Positions 28,539-39,561 of a stretch of 64,000 nt of DNA are shown here, piece by piece. Positions within the stretch are counted from its first letter, which is position 1. Every line of letters starts with the position of its first letter. The position numbers and the translations under genes are program-made. This DNA comes from JBEISR01 sp044337705. GTDB lineage: Bacteria; Planctomycetota; Planctomycetia; Pirellulales; Pirellulaceae. The stretch is from positions 10,385 through 74,384 of the forward strand of contig JBIINB010000007.1 of NCBI GenBank assembly GCA_044337705.1. Reading direction: 5' to 3'. Below the pieces are notes generated by a model. It was not told the DNA's origin, made no database searches, and saw nothing but the letters and a program-made list of their open reading frames with translations.

Positions 28539-28650
28539 ACCATCCACCATCTGGCGATGGTGGCTACAAAATGCAAGCGGCACCATCCACCATCTGGCGA
28601 TGGTGGCTACATGAGACCAGCACCATCCACCATCTGGCGATGGTGGCTAC
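28539..28650. repeat. Three copies of a 29-bp hairpin repeat between convergent genes
   Basis: Copies at 28539-28567, 28582-28610 and 28622-28650 are identical. Each contains CCACCATC-tggc-GATGGTGG, a perfect 8-bp stem with a 4-base loop. Copies are spaced 43 and 40 bases apart. Lying between the ends of two convergent genes, they could act as bidirectional terminators or mRNA-end stabilisers like REP elements, although no T-run follows. Confidence 0.85.
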
Positions 28651-28699
28651 ATGAGACCAGTTCACACAGAACCATCGACCCTTCTCGAGCCTCACCCTC

Positions 28700-30286
28700 T
28701 CAGCGGCGCGTGCCGCGCAACAGGACGCCGCAACCGAAGGTTTCCTCGAACAGATTGCCGCTTTGCCGCAATGCCAATTGCTCCAGCGACAAGTCCTCCA
28801 CGCCGGCAACGGCGATCACCCATCGGTCGGACTGCTTTCGGCATCGGAAACTGGCGATGCGCTGGCTCCGCGACTCATCCAGTGCGATCGCCAGCCGCAG
28901 CAGCGAGGCCAACTTCGCCACGGCGACTCGATCCTGCCGATCCAACGTGGCATACCCCTCATGGCTCGGCTGGGGCGAACTGCGTCGATGGTATCGGGCC
29001 ACCAGGGAGACCAAGAGCGAGTCTTTTCGACTGAGCCCGAAGATTTCGCTGTTGCGAATCATGTACATCGCATGCTTGTGGTTGCTTTTGACGTTGATGA
29101 ACAATCCGATCTCGTGGAGCAGAGCGGCCAGATAGAGAATCAACTCCCACCGCGAATCCAACGAATGCTCGGTCTGCAGGTCGGTAAACAGTTTGCGACT
29201 GAGGGAAGCGACATGACGAGCGTGCTTCTCGTCGAAACCGAAGCGGCGCCCCAAGTGGATTGCCGAGCGGATGATTTGGTTTCGGAATTCGGCGGTCCAG
29301 CTGTCGCGATGAGCCAGATCCTGGAGCAATCCATCTCGCAGATTCGTCGTCGCGACACGGACCAACGAGCAACCCAGGCGTCTGGCGAGTATGGAGTAGC
29401 TGAGCAGAGCGGGACCGATCGTTTCCGCATCCTGAAAGCTGATCCCGAAGCGATGCACAATCGCCTCTTCGGACATAGGCAGAATCGATCGCGCGAACGC
29501 TTCAAATTGATGAATCGGTATCGATGCCAGCGATTCGCCATCCCAATCCTCCAGAAGGTTCGAAGCGGCAAATCGCACATCGCCTCCCATGGCGACCATT
29601 TCGACGGGACCATGGGTATCCAACTGTTCGGTGATCTGATCGACGAAGCGTTCAATCTGCCGCTCCATCAACTGGTGAAGCTTCCCTTGGGGCACCGTGT
29701 ACGACTCCAGTTGACTAAGCAACCTCAGTGAACCAAGTCGGTAGGTATTTGAGAAAATGACATTACCGCCTCGCACCATCAGCAGCTCGGTGCTTCCGCT
29801 GCCGATTTCGACCACCACGGTACGGCTTTGCGCCAACGACGGATCCGACTGAAGGAAAGGCTGGATGCCCAGGTAGGTGATTCGATTGACTTCCGCCTCG
29901 TCCAACACCTCCACCTCCAGCCCGGTGGCGATGAAAATGCGGTCGATGAAGGCGAGTCGGTTCAGCGATTCCCGCACCGCGCTGGTGGCGACCACGCGCA
30001 TCTGGTCAGGGCGGGTGATCCCGTACTCCAGCAGCAGGCGACGATAGCTTTTCAAGACGCGCACGCAGTCTTCCATCGCCGGCTTGCGGATCCGCCGCCC
30101 GGTGAAGGTATCCTTTCCCAGAGCGACTGCCTGGGTGAGCGATTCGAGCGACCGGAAGGATCCGGAGGCGTCGATTTCGGCGATCGCCATGCGAATGCTG
30201 GTCGCACCGATATCGATCACCGCAACGGGAAGTTGGGAGGGAATATCTGAGGGGGCTGGGCTGCTGGAGGATGGCTTGCTGGACAT
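28700..30286 (-). CDS. Ppx/GppA family exopolyphosphatase / guanosine pentaphosphatase
   Basis: The 528-residue protein has the actin-like phosphatase motifs VAVIDIGATSIRMAIAEID (about residues 20-38) and VVVEIGSGSTELLMVRGG (about 152-169). A C-terminal helical part with LLHEIGLFINVKSNHKHAMY and ARYHR resembles the HD-type domain of long Ppx proteins. It degrades inorganic polyphosphate and/or pppGpp, linking phosphate stores to the stringent response. Length fits the long (about 510 residue) class. The first fifteen residues are a low-complexity Ser/Pro stretch. The HAD hydrolase gene lies 137 bases upstream on the same strand. Confidence 0.92.
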   Translation of the reverse strand: MSSKPSSSSPAPSDIPSQLPVAVIDIGATSIRMAIAEIDASGSFRSLESLTQAVALGKDTFTGRRIRKPAMEDCVRVLKSYRRLLLEYGITRPDQMRVVATSAVRESLNRLAFIDRIFIATGLEVEVLDEAEVNRITYLGIQPFLQSDPSLAQSRTVVVEIGSGSTELLMVRGGNVIFSNTYRLGSLRLLSQLESYTVPQGKLHQLMERQIERFVDQITEQLDTHGPVEMVAMGGDVRFAASNLLEDWDGESLASIPIHQFEAFARSILPMSEEAIVHRFGISFQDAETIGPALLSYSILARRLGCSLVRVATTNLRDGLLQDLAHRDSWTAEFRNQIIRSAIHLGRRFGFDEKHARHVASLSRKLFTDLQTEHSLDSRWELILYLAALLHEIGLFINVKSNHKHAMYMIRNSEIFGLSRKDSLLVSLVARYHRRSSPQPSHEGYATLDRQDRVAVAKLASLLRLAIALDESRSQRIASFRCRKQSDRWVIAVAGVEDLSLEQLALRQSGNLFEETFGCGVLLRGTRR

Positions 30287-30423
30287 AGGAAATCCGAAAG
30301 AGGCAACTGGAGCAGCCTTGCTTCAGGAGGGCACATCCCACCCAATCCGTTGGCTGCGGTTCAGCGTAGGCACAAAGGTCGCCAGTGAAAAGCGAGATTC
30401 GGCAAGCTGCGCCATTTTTTGCT

Positions 30424-31095
30424 CTATCGATGCCCCGGCCGCGACTCCCGCAAAGCCGATCCTGCGATCAGGGGAGGAAGGAAGGCGTCGAGCTGGCGAT
30501 TCAGATTGGAGGCATCGACAAAGAGTGTCGCTCGCCAACCGGCCGCGCGAGCCCCTTCGACATTTTCGGCTCGGTCATCGATAAAGAAAATCGATTCCGG
30601 CCCGACCCCCGCCATTCGCTCGGCGCTGCGATAAATCGACAGGTCCGGCTTCATCGCATGGACGCGATAGCTCAAAACAACCGGATCAAACCAGCCGACG
30701 ACCGTTTCCATCGGATGCCGCTGCAGCCACTCCCAGTGGGCCTCACAGGTATTGGAAAGCAGCCCCATGCCCACTCCAGCCTGCCGACATCGCTGCAGCA
30801 CCGGAACCATGTCACGCTGGACGGAGAACATCGCCCCTGCGGCATCCAGCAATTCGTCCTGATCGACTGGATGGCGGCCGATTGCCTGCAGTCGAGCCGC
30901 AAACGTCTCGCTGGTGATTTCGCCTCGTTCGTAGGCGTCCTCCAATCCCTGATCGAACAGCAGGGCCCGCACCGACTCGCCTGCCACCCCCAGCAGCCTT
31001 GCTAGATTCTCCACCATCACCTGATGGTCAAAGGCGACCAGTACCTTACCGAGGTCAAAAAAGAGGAACAGGTCTGCAGGGTGCGATGGCAGCAT
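30424..31095 (-). CDS. HAD family hydrolase (subfamily IA)
   Basis: The 223-residue protein has the HAD motifs: FDLGKVLVAFD (motif I, about residue 12, with Gly-Lys after the nucleophile Asp where Gly-Gly is common), LLSNTCEAH (motif II, about 118), KPDLSIY (Lys, motif III) and FIDDRAENVEGARAAGW (motif IV, about 178). Such enzymes remove phosphate from small metabolites or, in some cases, dehalogenate; the sequence does not tell which. The ATG at 31095 fits the family N-terminus. It precedes the Ppx/GppA gene on the same strand and is divergent from ilvD, with 264 bases between the starts. Confidence 0.88.
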   Translation of the reverse strand: MLPSHPADLFLFFDLGKVLVAFDHQVMVENLARLLGVAGESVRALLFDQGLEDAYERGEITSETFAARLQAIGRHPVDQDELLDAAGAMFSVQRDMVPVLQRCRQAGVGMGLLSNTCEAHWEWLQRHPMETVVGWFDPVVLSYRVHAMKPDLSIYRSAERMAGVGPESIFFIDDRAENVEGARAAGWRATLFVDASNLNRQLDAFLPPLIAGSALRESRPGHR

Positions 31096-31359
31096 GGTAT
31101 GCAACGAAATCGGAAAGAGGAAACCAATGGAGCGAGACTCGGGCGATCCACCAGCACTCAAGTGTACCGGCGGGAAGCGATTCTCTGGGAGGCCATCGGG
31201 ATCGCCCCCCGCGGGGCCTTCTTCGCGGAGCCGATAGGAACGATTACATTAGTTGCTCCTGGTCGAAAAGATACCTGCAGCCTATGCCCGACCGGCATAC
31301 CCCGATTTTGCTCTACCAGTTCGATTCCCTTCCCCAACTACAGAAGGAAAGCAAGCACG

Positions 31360-33051
<1,692 letters not shown>

Positions 33052-33116
33052 CAGCCTTCCGTCAGGCGTCAAGGCACTCCTTTCATCGCCCCTGGCGCTC
33101 AGCTTCTGCTACACGC

Positions 33117-33138
33117 GGCATGGCGATATGGCCATGCC
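33117..33138. terminator. Hairpin after ilvD in the 33052-33690 gap
   Basis: GGCATGG-cgatatgg-CCATGCC forms a 7-bp stem 66 bases after the ilvD stop. No T-run follows, so termination is only possible. The arms equal those of the first hairpin in the 84-bp repeats at 40371-40874. Further on, GGTAAA (33322-33327) and TTTACC (33347-33352) form a second weak dyad. Nothing coding is supported in this 639-base stretch. Confidence 0.4.
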
Positions 33139-33690
33139 ACTACCAGCAGCCCGCCCATCGCTGCCACCCACGATTTGTCTACTCCATCCAATGACGGTCG
33201 CCAAGGACTTTTCCTATACCGGCCATCTCAGCCTAGATCGCGGAAACCAAGTGGAGGATTAGGGGGCGAAAAATCGCTCCAAGCTTCCGCCTGCCAGGCC
33301 CGGTTTCTCCAAAGCTCCCAAGGTAAAACCAACTGTTTGCGGCGACTTTACCGGGCCGCTCTGCCGGCCGCTGCCGTTGCAACCCTCAAAACCTTCCAAA
33401 CCGGTAACCTTTTCCGGTCGGCTCTTTCCTCCCGCGTTTTTCTGCCTACGATTCTCTGGGCTCTCCTTCCAAACTGATTCGGAGCATCCCGAGGGCATCG
33501 ATCGAGGCTGCTTCGATGTCCAACCGATTGGGACGGCCCCCTTAGAGCGACGAATCCTCCTACCGATCCGGTGCGGTCCCAACATGGACCATGAGGAGCG
33601 TTGTACTGAGTAGAAAGCTTGGTCTTGTGTCTGCTTTCGCGATCCGAGGGAACCGCTGACCCGGCTCCCAACCTGACTCTGGTGGTGACC

Positions 33691-34965
33691 ATGACCGACC
33701 CCCTTCATCCCATCGCTGGAATGAAGCTCGCCGAGCAATTGGCGGCCGATTTTCGTCGCCTTGGTGTGCCTTCGGGGGAAGTGCGCATCAACCACCTGCG
33801 ATCTGCGATTCATCGAGGGTCGATTCAGATTGCAAGAAGCTGGTACGGCCTTGAGGAGTTGGCTGAATTTGCGCCGATGGAATCCGAATTGGCATCGCTT
33901 CTGGCCAGTGCGTATCGCGTTCTGGATCCCCGCAACCGCTCCAATTACCAGGAACGTATTTTTCTTGCGTGCTTGTCCGAGCGGCCACATCCAACCGAGC
34001 GACGCATTCGTCATGGGCTAACAGAGACCCGGCCAAGTCTTTGGTCGGCCATCAGCAGAATGGCCAGCAAGCGAGACGAATCACAGCAGGCCGACGTCGG
34101 CCTCTCGCCAGGAGAAGCGGCGTCGTGGCGACTGGTGGGGATCGATCCGGATCCGGAAGCCGAAGAACTTTCCCAGGCCAATGCCGCTTCGCTCTATGGC
34201 ATGCTGGCCGACCGCCCAGAGCACGCACGCGACGGAAAAAGTGACAAGCCTACCGTAGCTCGAAGTACCACCAACAAAGAATCCACGCTTGGCTCCCTGG
34301 AGGCCCTCGCGCACAGTCCGATGGCGCTGATCGGAACGGACGATCCAGGAGTTGCCAATCCGTCCGACTCCAAAAATCGTTCCGCCGCCAGCAGCACGCT
34401 AGAGGAACGGCGCGAAGTAGTGCAGTCTCTGCGTCAACTATCCAAGGGCAAACCAGCCAGGAAGCCGTCGCCAATCGCAAAAGCCACTCCCCGTGATACC
34501 ACTGCCGTACCTGCCAAGCAGTCCCACTCGGCCAGAAAGCCATCGGATCCGCTGCCGTCGAACGCCGCGAGAAACAGCAGCCTCGCGCCTCCTGGACCTC
34601 CAGGCCCAGTTGCTCCCGTGAAAGCGAAAGGAGCCCAGAGGGCCCCCAATTCTGGAAGCATTCAGTCCCGCCCTGGCGACCGACAGCCGGCGTCCAAGAG
34701 CAAAGCCTCCCTAACAACCCCAACCCGAACTCTCCCGAAAGCCCCACCGAAAGCGAGAAAGAAATCACCCCACTTCGCTGCAATGCAGGGGAACTCGAAC
34801 CAGCCAGCAACCACCCTCCACGACCAGAAGGTTACATGGGCCCAATTGCTTTTGCGGTGGCTGAGATGGCCCCTGAATCGCTCGCGCTCCTCGCGCGACT
34901 CGAACGTCAATAAGTGGATCGATGGTCTTTCCGATCCTCGTGGCGATTCATCGAAAAGTGTTTGA
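33691..34965 (+). CDS. Hypothetical protein with long basic disordered tail
   Basis: I do not recognise this 424-residue protein. The N-terminal 140 residues look folded and helical (GMKLAEQLAADFRRLGVPSG, RSAIHRGSIQIARSWYGLEE). From about residue 190 to 390 the sequence is rich in Ser, Pro, Ala, Lys and Arg and is almost certainly disordered. The last 40 residues contain WAQLLLRWLRWPLNRSRSSR, which could be a short amphipathic or membrane-associating helix. The start at 33691 is chosen as the first ATG before the folded part; a GTG at 33619 is also in frame. There is no clear ribosome site. It precedes the AAA/VWA pair but is separated by 585 bases without a recognisable gene. Confidence 0.55.
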   Translation: MTDPLHPIAGMKLAEQLAADFRRLGVPSGEVRINHLRSAIHRGSIQIARSWYGLEELAEFAPMESELASLLASAYRVLDPRNRSNYQERIFLACLSERPHPTERRIRHGLTETRPSLWSAISRMASKRDESQQADVGLSPGEAASWRLVGIDPDPEAEELSQANAASLYGMLADRPEHARDGKSDKPTVARSTTNKESTLGSLEALAHSPMALIGTDDPGVANPSDSKNRSAASSTLEERREVVQSLRQLSKGKPARKPSPIAKATPRDTTAVPAKQSHSARKPSDPLPSNAARNSSLAPPGPPGPVAPVKAKGAQRAPNSGSIQSRPGDRQPASKSKASLTTPTRTLPKAPPKARKKSPHFAAMQGNSNQPATTLHDQKVTWAQLLLRWLRWPLNRSRSSRDSNVNKWIDGLSDPRGDSSKSV

Positions 34966-35550
34966 GCGATCGCCGCGCGGCATCCTCCCCACGTGGTCGG
35001 CTCACGGCTATTACTCCATCGCACAGCGCGTTCGCTCGATCCCAAGTAGCCTAGCTACGGAAACCAACTCCGCCTTCCGATGATCCCCAGGGCATCGTGA
35101 AGCGACGAGGAACTTGGCTAACTCTTCATGGAATTCAACGTCGCTCCAACAACCCCATCCCCAAATCCGACGGGGAAGCCAGCAGCAATCCAGCCTACGG
35201 TTTGCAGGTCGCCCAGAGCATCGCGGCTGCAACTCCGAAGTTTTCGATGAAAAACCATCCAGTCGACTTGGTATCTCTGCAGGCGCTCCGGCAATAGCAT
35301 CCAAGAAATCCAAATCGAAAGCTCCATCTTGGAGCAAGTCGCAACCTGCCCCCACCCCAAACTGCCAGATCTCCAGGCCACCGGTGGCTCTGTGCCTCTT
35401 CCTACAATAAGAGGAATTGTGGAGGAGACCGAGAAAAAGATCTTCGTTCGGGAACTCGCAGATCGATCTTTCGATCGAATCGCAGCGATGCCGACGATCG
35501 AAGGGCGACGCAAACAGCCAGTGCGAAGAAGAACTCAATTGGGGGAAGTG
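34966..35550. other. Gap without a recognisable gene before the AAA ATPase
   Basis: I see no gene, terminator or repeat in these 585 bases. A frame in phase with the ATPase gene is open from 35329, but its sequence has no conservation signs, and a GGGGGAAG ribosome site directly before 35551 supports the shorter protein. Confidence 0.5.
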
Positions 35551-36957
35551 ATGGCGCTAGCAAGCAATCTGGAAGAACTGCGGCAAAGTGGCTGGAAGTC
35601 GCGATCGGTCAAACAGGAGGTGCGTGAGAATTTCCTGCAAGCCCTCTCATCCGGCCAACCGCTTTACCCGGGAATCGTCGGATATGAAGATACGGTGATA
35701 CCGGAAATCAACATTGCCCTGATCGCCGGCCACGATCTGCTGTTTCTCGGAGAGAAGGGGCAGGCTAAAAGTCGTCTGATGCGATCGCTGGTCCGGTTCC
35801 TCGATCCGCAACTCCCTTTTCTCGACATCCCAGGGTGTCCCGTCCACGAGGACCCCTACCGTCCCATCACTTCGGTTGGCAAGAAATGGCTGGCCGAGCG
35901 GCACCCCAATGAGATTCCGATCGCCTGGTGGAATCGCGAGGACCGCTATGCGGAACGGCTCAGCCCAGGAACCAAGTTTGCCGACATCATCGGCGAGATC
36001 GATCCATCACGCCTGACCTCCGGGGTGTCGATGGGAGCCGAGGAAGCACTCCACTTCGGTTTGATCCCCCGCATGCACCGAGGGATCTTTGCGATGAATG
36101 AACTTCCGGAACTCGACGAATTGGTCCAGGTGGGGCTATTCAACATTCTGGAAGAACGCGATGTGCAGATCCGGGGCTATCCGATTCGCTTCGAACTGGA
36201 TCTGTTCCTGATGTTTTCTGCCAATCCGTCGACGTACAACCGCAGCGGCAAAGTGATTCCCCAGTTAAAGGATCGCATCGGATCGCTGATCCAAACCCAT
36301 TACCCACTGGAACGGTCTTTGGGGATTGAAATCATGCAGCAGGAGGCTGGCCAGGAGATGGGGGGCCAGCATCCTGTTCAGGTTCCTTACTTCATGGCGG
36401 AAGTGATCGAAGAGATCACGAGGCAGGGTAGGAAAAGCAAATGGGTCGATCAAGCCTCCGGCGTGTCGGCTCGTTTCTCGTTGGCCAACTACCGCACCAT
36501 GATCGCCTCGGCCCGGCATCGCGCAGCGGTCCTTGGTGAGTCGCTGGCTGTTCCGAGAATCAGCGACCTTGGCCACTTGGCGACATCGTCGCTGGGCAAG
36601 CTGGAACTGGACCTCATGGGCTCCCACCAAATGACCGAAAAGCAGGTGCTCGAAGCCCTGCTGGCCGGTGCTGTGGAAACGGTCTTCAAGCAGTATGTCG
36701 AAGAGCACGGATTGAACGCGATCGCAGATCATTTTTCCAAGGGGGCGAAGGTCGAGGTAGGCGATATGCTCCCCAGCGAAAAATATGCGGAAGTCATGCG
36801 CGACATCCCAGCTATCTGGGAAAAGGCGTTCGAAGTCAACGCAGGGCAGCACCCCGCTCTCCGCGCCTCGTGCGTCGAATTCGTTCTGGCGGGACTCTAC
36901 GCGATGGATCGCATCAGCCGAAGCCAAAAACATGGGAAGGTACGATATGAGTTCTGA
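35551..36957 (+). CDS. MoxR/BchI-type AAA ATPase, partner of the VWA protein
   Basis: The 468-residue protein resembles magnesium chelatase subunit I and related AAA proteins. The P-loop is GEKGQAKSR (about residue 67), with Ala where the second Gly of GxxGxGKS/T is usual. The Walker B region reads GIFAMNELPELDELVQVGLF, with Asn-Glu in place of Asp-Glu, so hydrolysis may be unusual. The motif FSANPSTYNRSGKVIPQLKD is a sensor I-like stretch. A GGGGGAAG site precedes the start. The last 11 bases overlap the VWA gene, a pair typical of chelatase or MoxR-VWA chaperone systems that insert metals or remodel protein complexes. The substrate is unknown. Confidence 0.85.
   Translation: MALASNLEELRQSGWKSRSVKQEVRENFLQALSSGQPLYPGIVGYEDTVIPEINIALIAGHDLLFLGEKGQAKSRLMRSLVRFLDPQLPFLDIPGCPVHEDPYRPITSVGKKWLAERHPNEIPIAWWNREDRYAERLSPGTKFADIIGEIDPSRLTSGVSMGAEEALHFGLIPRMHRGIFAMNELPELDELVQVGLFNILEERDVQIRGYPIRFELDLFLMFSANPSTYNRSGKVIPQLKDRIGSLIQTHYPLERSLGIEIMQQEAGQEMGGQHPVQVPYFMAEVIEEITRQGRKSKWVDQASGVSARFSLANYRTMIASARHRAAVLGESLAVPRISDLGHLATSSLGKLELDLMGSHQMTEKQVLEALLAGAVETVFKQYVEEHGLNAIADHFSKGAKVEVGDMLPSEKYAEVMRDIPAIWEKAFEVNAGQHPALRASCVEFVLAGLYAMDRISRSQKHGKVRYEF
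36934..36940 (+). promoter_or_regulatory. Ribosome site GGGAAGG inside the ATPase gene
   Basis: GGGAAGG lies six bases before the ATG at 36947, within the last codons of the ATPase gene. It fixes the start of the VWA gene and indicates coupled translation of the two. Confidence 0.65.
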
Positions 36958-38701
36958 CCAGCCGACCAATCCGAATCCTTCTGGCCCCACACCCAGCGGT
37001 CCTCGCCGCAGCACCCTGGGCGGAATCATCCATACCTACCAGAAGTACAACCCTGCGGAGTTTCCCAGCCCGCTCCAGCCCCCTCCGGATCTGGTCAGCC
37101 CCGCCTTCGAACAGGCGCTTCAGTACGGCTCCTTTCGCAAACTGACCGAAGAGGAACTGGCGCGCGCGGTTCGCCTGGACCCCAGCCAGATGGCCAACCT
37201 GGGGCCCAGCATCGATTTCCTCAAAGCGATGCTCGAGGAACGAAAACGCCGGATTCTATCGACCTACGAAACCGAACAGGTGGTCAGGGAGGCTGCCAAG
37301 AGCTACCACAAGACGGTTCGCAAGGCGACGCCTCCTGAATCCCTTCGGTCGCTATTCAAAAAAGCCGCCGACACCGAACAGATCTATCTGCTGGAGAGGC
37401 TCTGGTATCGCATCGGCGACGATCAGGATCCCTTCGCCAGGCAGATGGTGCATCTGCTGGAGCGTCTGGGAGAGAAGTATCAGGTCGACGAACTCGCCGC
37501 CAAGTACCACTTCACCGGCCGCAAGTCGATGAATGTGCCACAGGCCATCGAGATCAAGAAGGAACTGGAGCAGATCGACAAGCTGCTCAAGCAGCTGGAG
37601 GAAGCGGCCAAAACAGCCCAGCTGGGAGTGATCGACATGGAAGCCCTCTCGGAGTTCGCCGAACCCGGTGATATGGCTCCGCTGGAGGAACTCAAACGAC
37701 AGCTGGAGAATTACACCCGCGAAATGGCGCAGCGGCAAGGGCTGGAACAGGATGGTCAAGGCGGCTTTCGGCTTACCCCTCAGGCCTACCGGCTCTTCCA
37801 AGGCAAGTTGCTACAGCGGATCTTCTCGCACCTTCAGCCATCGCGCACTGGCAGACACAACGCACGAGTCGAAGGAGATGGAGCTGTCGAACTTCCCTCG
37901 ACCAAGGAGTATCAGTTCGGCGATTCGATCGCCAACATCGACACACCCCAGTCGATCCTCAACGCCCTTCGAAATCGTCCCGACGAGCGCCCCGTAAGAC
38001 TGCGCGCCACGGATATGGAAGTCCATCAGACCCGCAACAACCCCAAATGCGCCACGGTCGTCGTGATGGATATGAGCGGGTCGATGCGCTACGACGGCCA
38101 GTACATCCACGTCAAGCGAATGGCTCTGGCTCTTCAGGGACTGATCACCAGCGAGTATCCAGGAGACTTCCTGCGATTCATCGAAATGGCCACCTTCGCC
38201 AAACTAAAGACCTCCGGCGAAATCATTGAACTGATGCCCAAGCCAGTGACGATTCATGACCCCTGGGTGCGACTGAAGTGCGACATGAGCCGCGAAGAGA
38301 TGCAGGAATCGATGGTGCATCCGCATTTCACCAACATCCAGCATGCCTTGCGGCTGGCCAGGCAAAACCTCTCCTCGGTCGATACCCCCAACAAGCAGAT
38401 CATCGTCATCACCGATGGACTCCCGACCGCACACTTCGAAGACCAGTGGCTCTACATGCTCTATCCTCCTGACCCCAGAACCGAAGAGGCTACGATGCTG
38501 GAAGGAGCGCGTTGCCGCCAGGCCGGAATCACCATCAACCTGTTCTTGATCCCCAGTCTCTCCCAGTCGGAAGAGGATATTCGCTTCGGTTATCGGCTCG
38601 CCGAATCCACCAAGGGGCGAGTCTTCTTCAGTTCCGGGGAAGATCTCGACCGCTTCGTCGTCTGGGACTACGTCGATCGCAAGCGAGAGATCCTCCGTTA
38701 A
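36947..38701 (+). CDS. VWA domain protein, partner of the AAA ATPase
   Basis: The 584-residue protein has a Pro-rich start, a helical middle (about residues 50-270, with many Glu/Lys heptads near 180-260) and a C-terminal von Willebrand factor A domain (about 360-584). The metal-ion site DMSGSMRY (about 376-383) is intact, and VITDGLPTAHFED supplies a further site residue. There is no signal peptide, so it acts in the cytoplasm, as do BchD/CoxE-like partners of MoxR ATPases. The gene overlaps the ATPase gene by 11 bases. The target complex of the pair is unknown; chelatase or metallo-enzyme maturation is the usual role of such pairs. Confidence 0.87.
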   Translation: MSSDQPTNPNPSGPTPSGPRRSTLGGIIHTYQKYNPAEFPSPLQPPPDLVSPAFEQALQYGSFRKLTEEELARAVRLDPSQMANLGPSIDFLKAMLEERKRRILSTYETEQVVREAAKSYHKTVRKATPPESLRSLFKKAADTEQIYLLERLWYRIGDDQDPFARQMVHLLERLGEKYQVDELAAKYHFTGRKSMNVPQAIEIKKELEQIDKLLKQLEEAAKTAQLGVIDMEALSEFAEPGDMAPLEELKRQLENYTREMAQRQGLEQDGQGGFRLTPQAYRLFQGKLLQRIFSHLQPSRTGRHNARVEGDGAVELPSTKEYQFGDSIANIDTPQSILNALRNRPDERPVRLRATDMEVHQTRNNPKCATVVVMDMSGSMRYDGQYIHVKRMALALQGLITSEYPGDFLRFIEMATFAKLKTSGEIIELMPKPVTIHDPWVRLKCDMSREEMQESMVHPHFTNIQHALRLARQNLSSVDTPNKQIIVITDGLPTAHFEDQWLYMLYPPDPRTEEATMLEGARCRQAGITINLFLIPSLSQSEEDIRFGYRLAESTKGRVFFSSGEDLDRFVVWDYVDRKREILR

Positions 38702-38921
38702 CCAGGCGGTCGGACGAGGCCCCATCGGGATGTCCAGGAAAACCAACCGGGGGAACCACCAAGCAGAACCACCCTGGAGAGTCCACAGATCCGCTCGACC
38801 GCTGGTGAACCTTCCATCTCCCGTTTATCCTCTTCGATAGCCCTCTCCGTTCCGAGACCAGTCGAGTATGGAATCGCCGTCGATGGGGCCGGCGAGCAAG
38901 GGAACCAGAAAGGATTGCCAG

Positions 38922-39551
38922 ATGAGCTGGGATGTCGAAATGATTGTGGCGATGCAAAACCGCACCACTGCCGACTGGCACCATCAGCCGATCGAGAATC
39001 GGGAGTCGGGGTGGATGGAACTGGCCTGCCAACAGCATCGATACAACTACGAACTATGGCACCAGGAAGATCAGGCACGCTCTCCGGACGCCGACGACAG
39101 CACGATCGCCCAAGTGAAACGGGCTATCGACCGCCTGAATCAGCAGCGCAACGATGCCATCGAAAAACTGGATGATTGGCTGACCGAACATCTACAGGCC
39201 ACCGGCATCCATCCACGCGAGGATGCCAGCCAGAATTCGGAAACCCCCGGCAGCATCGTCGACCGGCTGTCGATCCTCGCCCTGCGGATCTATCATCTGG
39301 ACGAACAACTGCAGCGGACCGACGTCGATGATGGCCATCGCCAAAAGGTTGCCCAACGACTGGCGATCTGCCAACTTCAGCAGAAGGAACTGGCCACGTC
39401 ACTTCGTCAGTTGCTGGAAGCGATTCAGTCGGGAACCAAGCGGCATCGCACCTACCGACAGTTCAAGATGTACAACGACCCAACCCTCAATCCCTATCTC
39501 TACAACGCCGGGAAGCCGACGACCACTTCGAAAGCTGCAACGCCGGAGTGA
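38922..39551 (+). CDS. DUF4254 domain protein
   Basis: The 209-residue protein is all-helical and matches the DUF4254 pattern: an N-terminal segment with WHHQPIENRESGWMELACQQ and HRYNYELWHQEDQAR, then IAQVKRAIDRLNQQRNDAIE and a central LSILALRIYHLDEQLQ helix. The family has no known function; its conserved His, Glu and Trp residues lie near the N-terminus. The ATG at 38922 follows AAAGGA. It sits ten bases before the YacP-like nuclease gene and is probably co-transcribed with it. Confidence 0.85.
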   Translation: MSWDVEMIVAMQNRTTADWHHQPIENRESGWMELACQQHRYNYELWHQEDQARSPDADDSTIAQVKRAIDRLNQQRNDAIEKLDDWLTEHLQATGIHPREDASQNSETPGSIVDRLSILALRIYHLDEQLQRTDVDDGHRQKVAQRLAICQLQQKELATSLRQLLEAIQSGTKRHRTYRQFKMYNDPTLNPYLYNAGKPTTTSKAATPE

Positions 39552-39561
39552 CCAATCGGGC

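Noticed and set aside
33259..34014. 251-codon frame on the minus strand
   Set aside because: It has no motif or signal, a composition typical of an antisense frame, and overlaps the better-supported plus-strand gene.
35011..35538. 175-codon frame on the minus strand before the AAA ATPase
   Set aside because: Low-complexity Cys/Trp/Arg content and no ribosome site; it looks like an antisense shadow.
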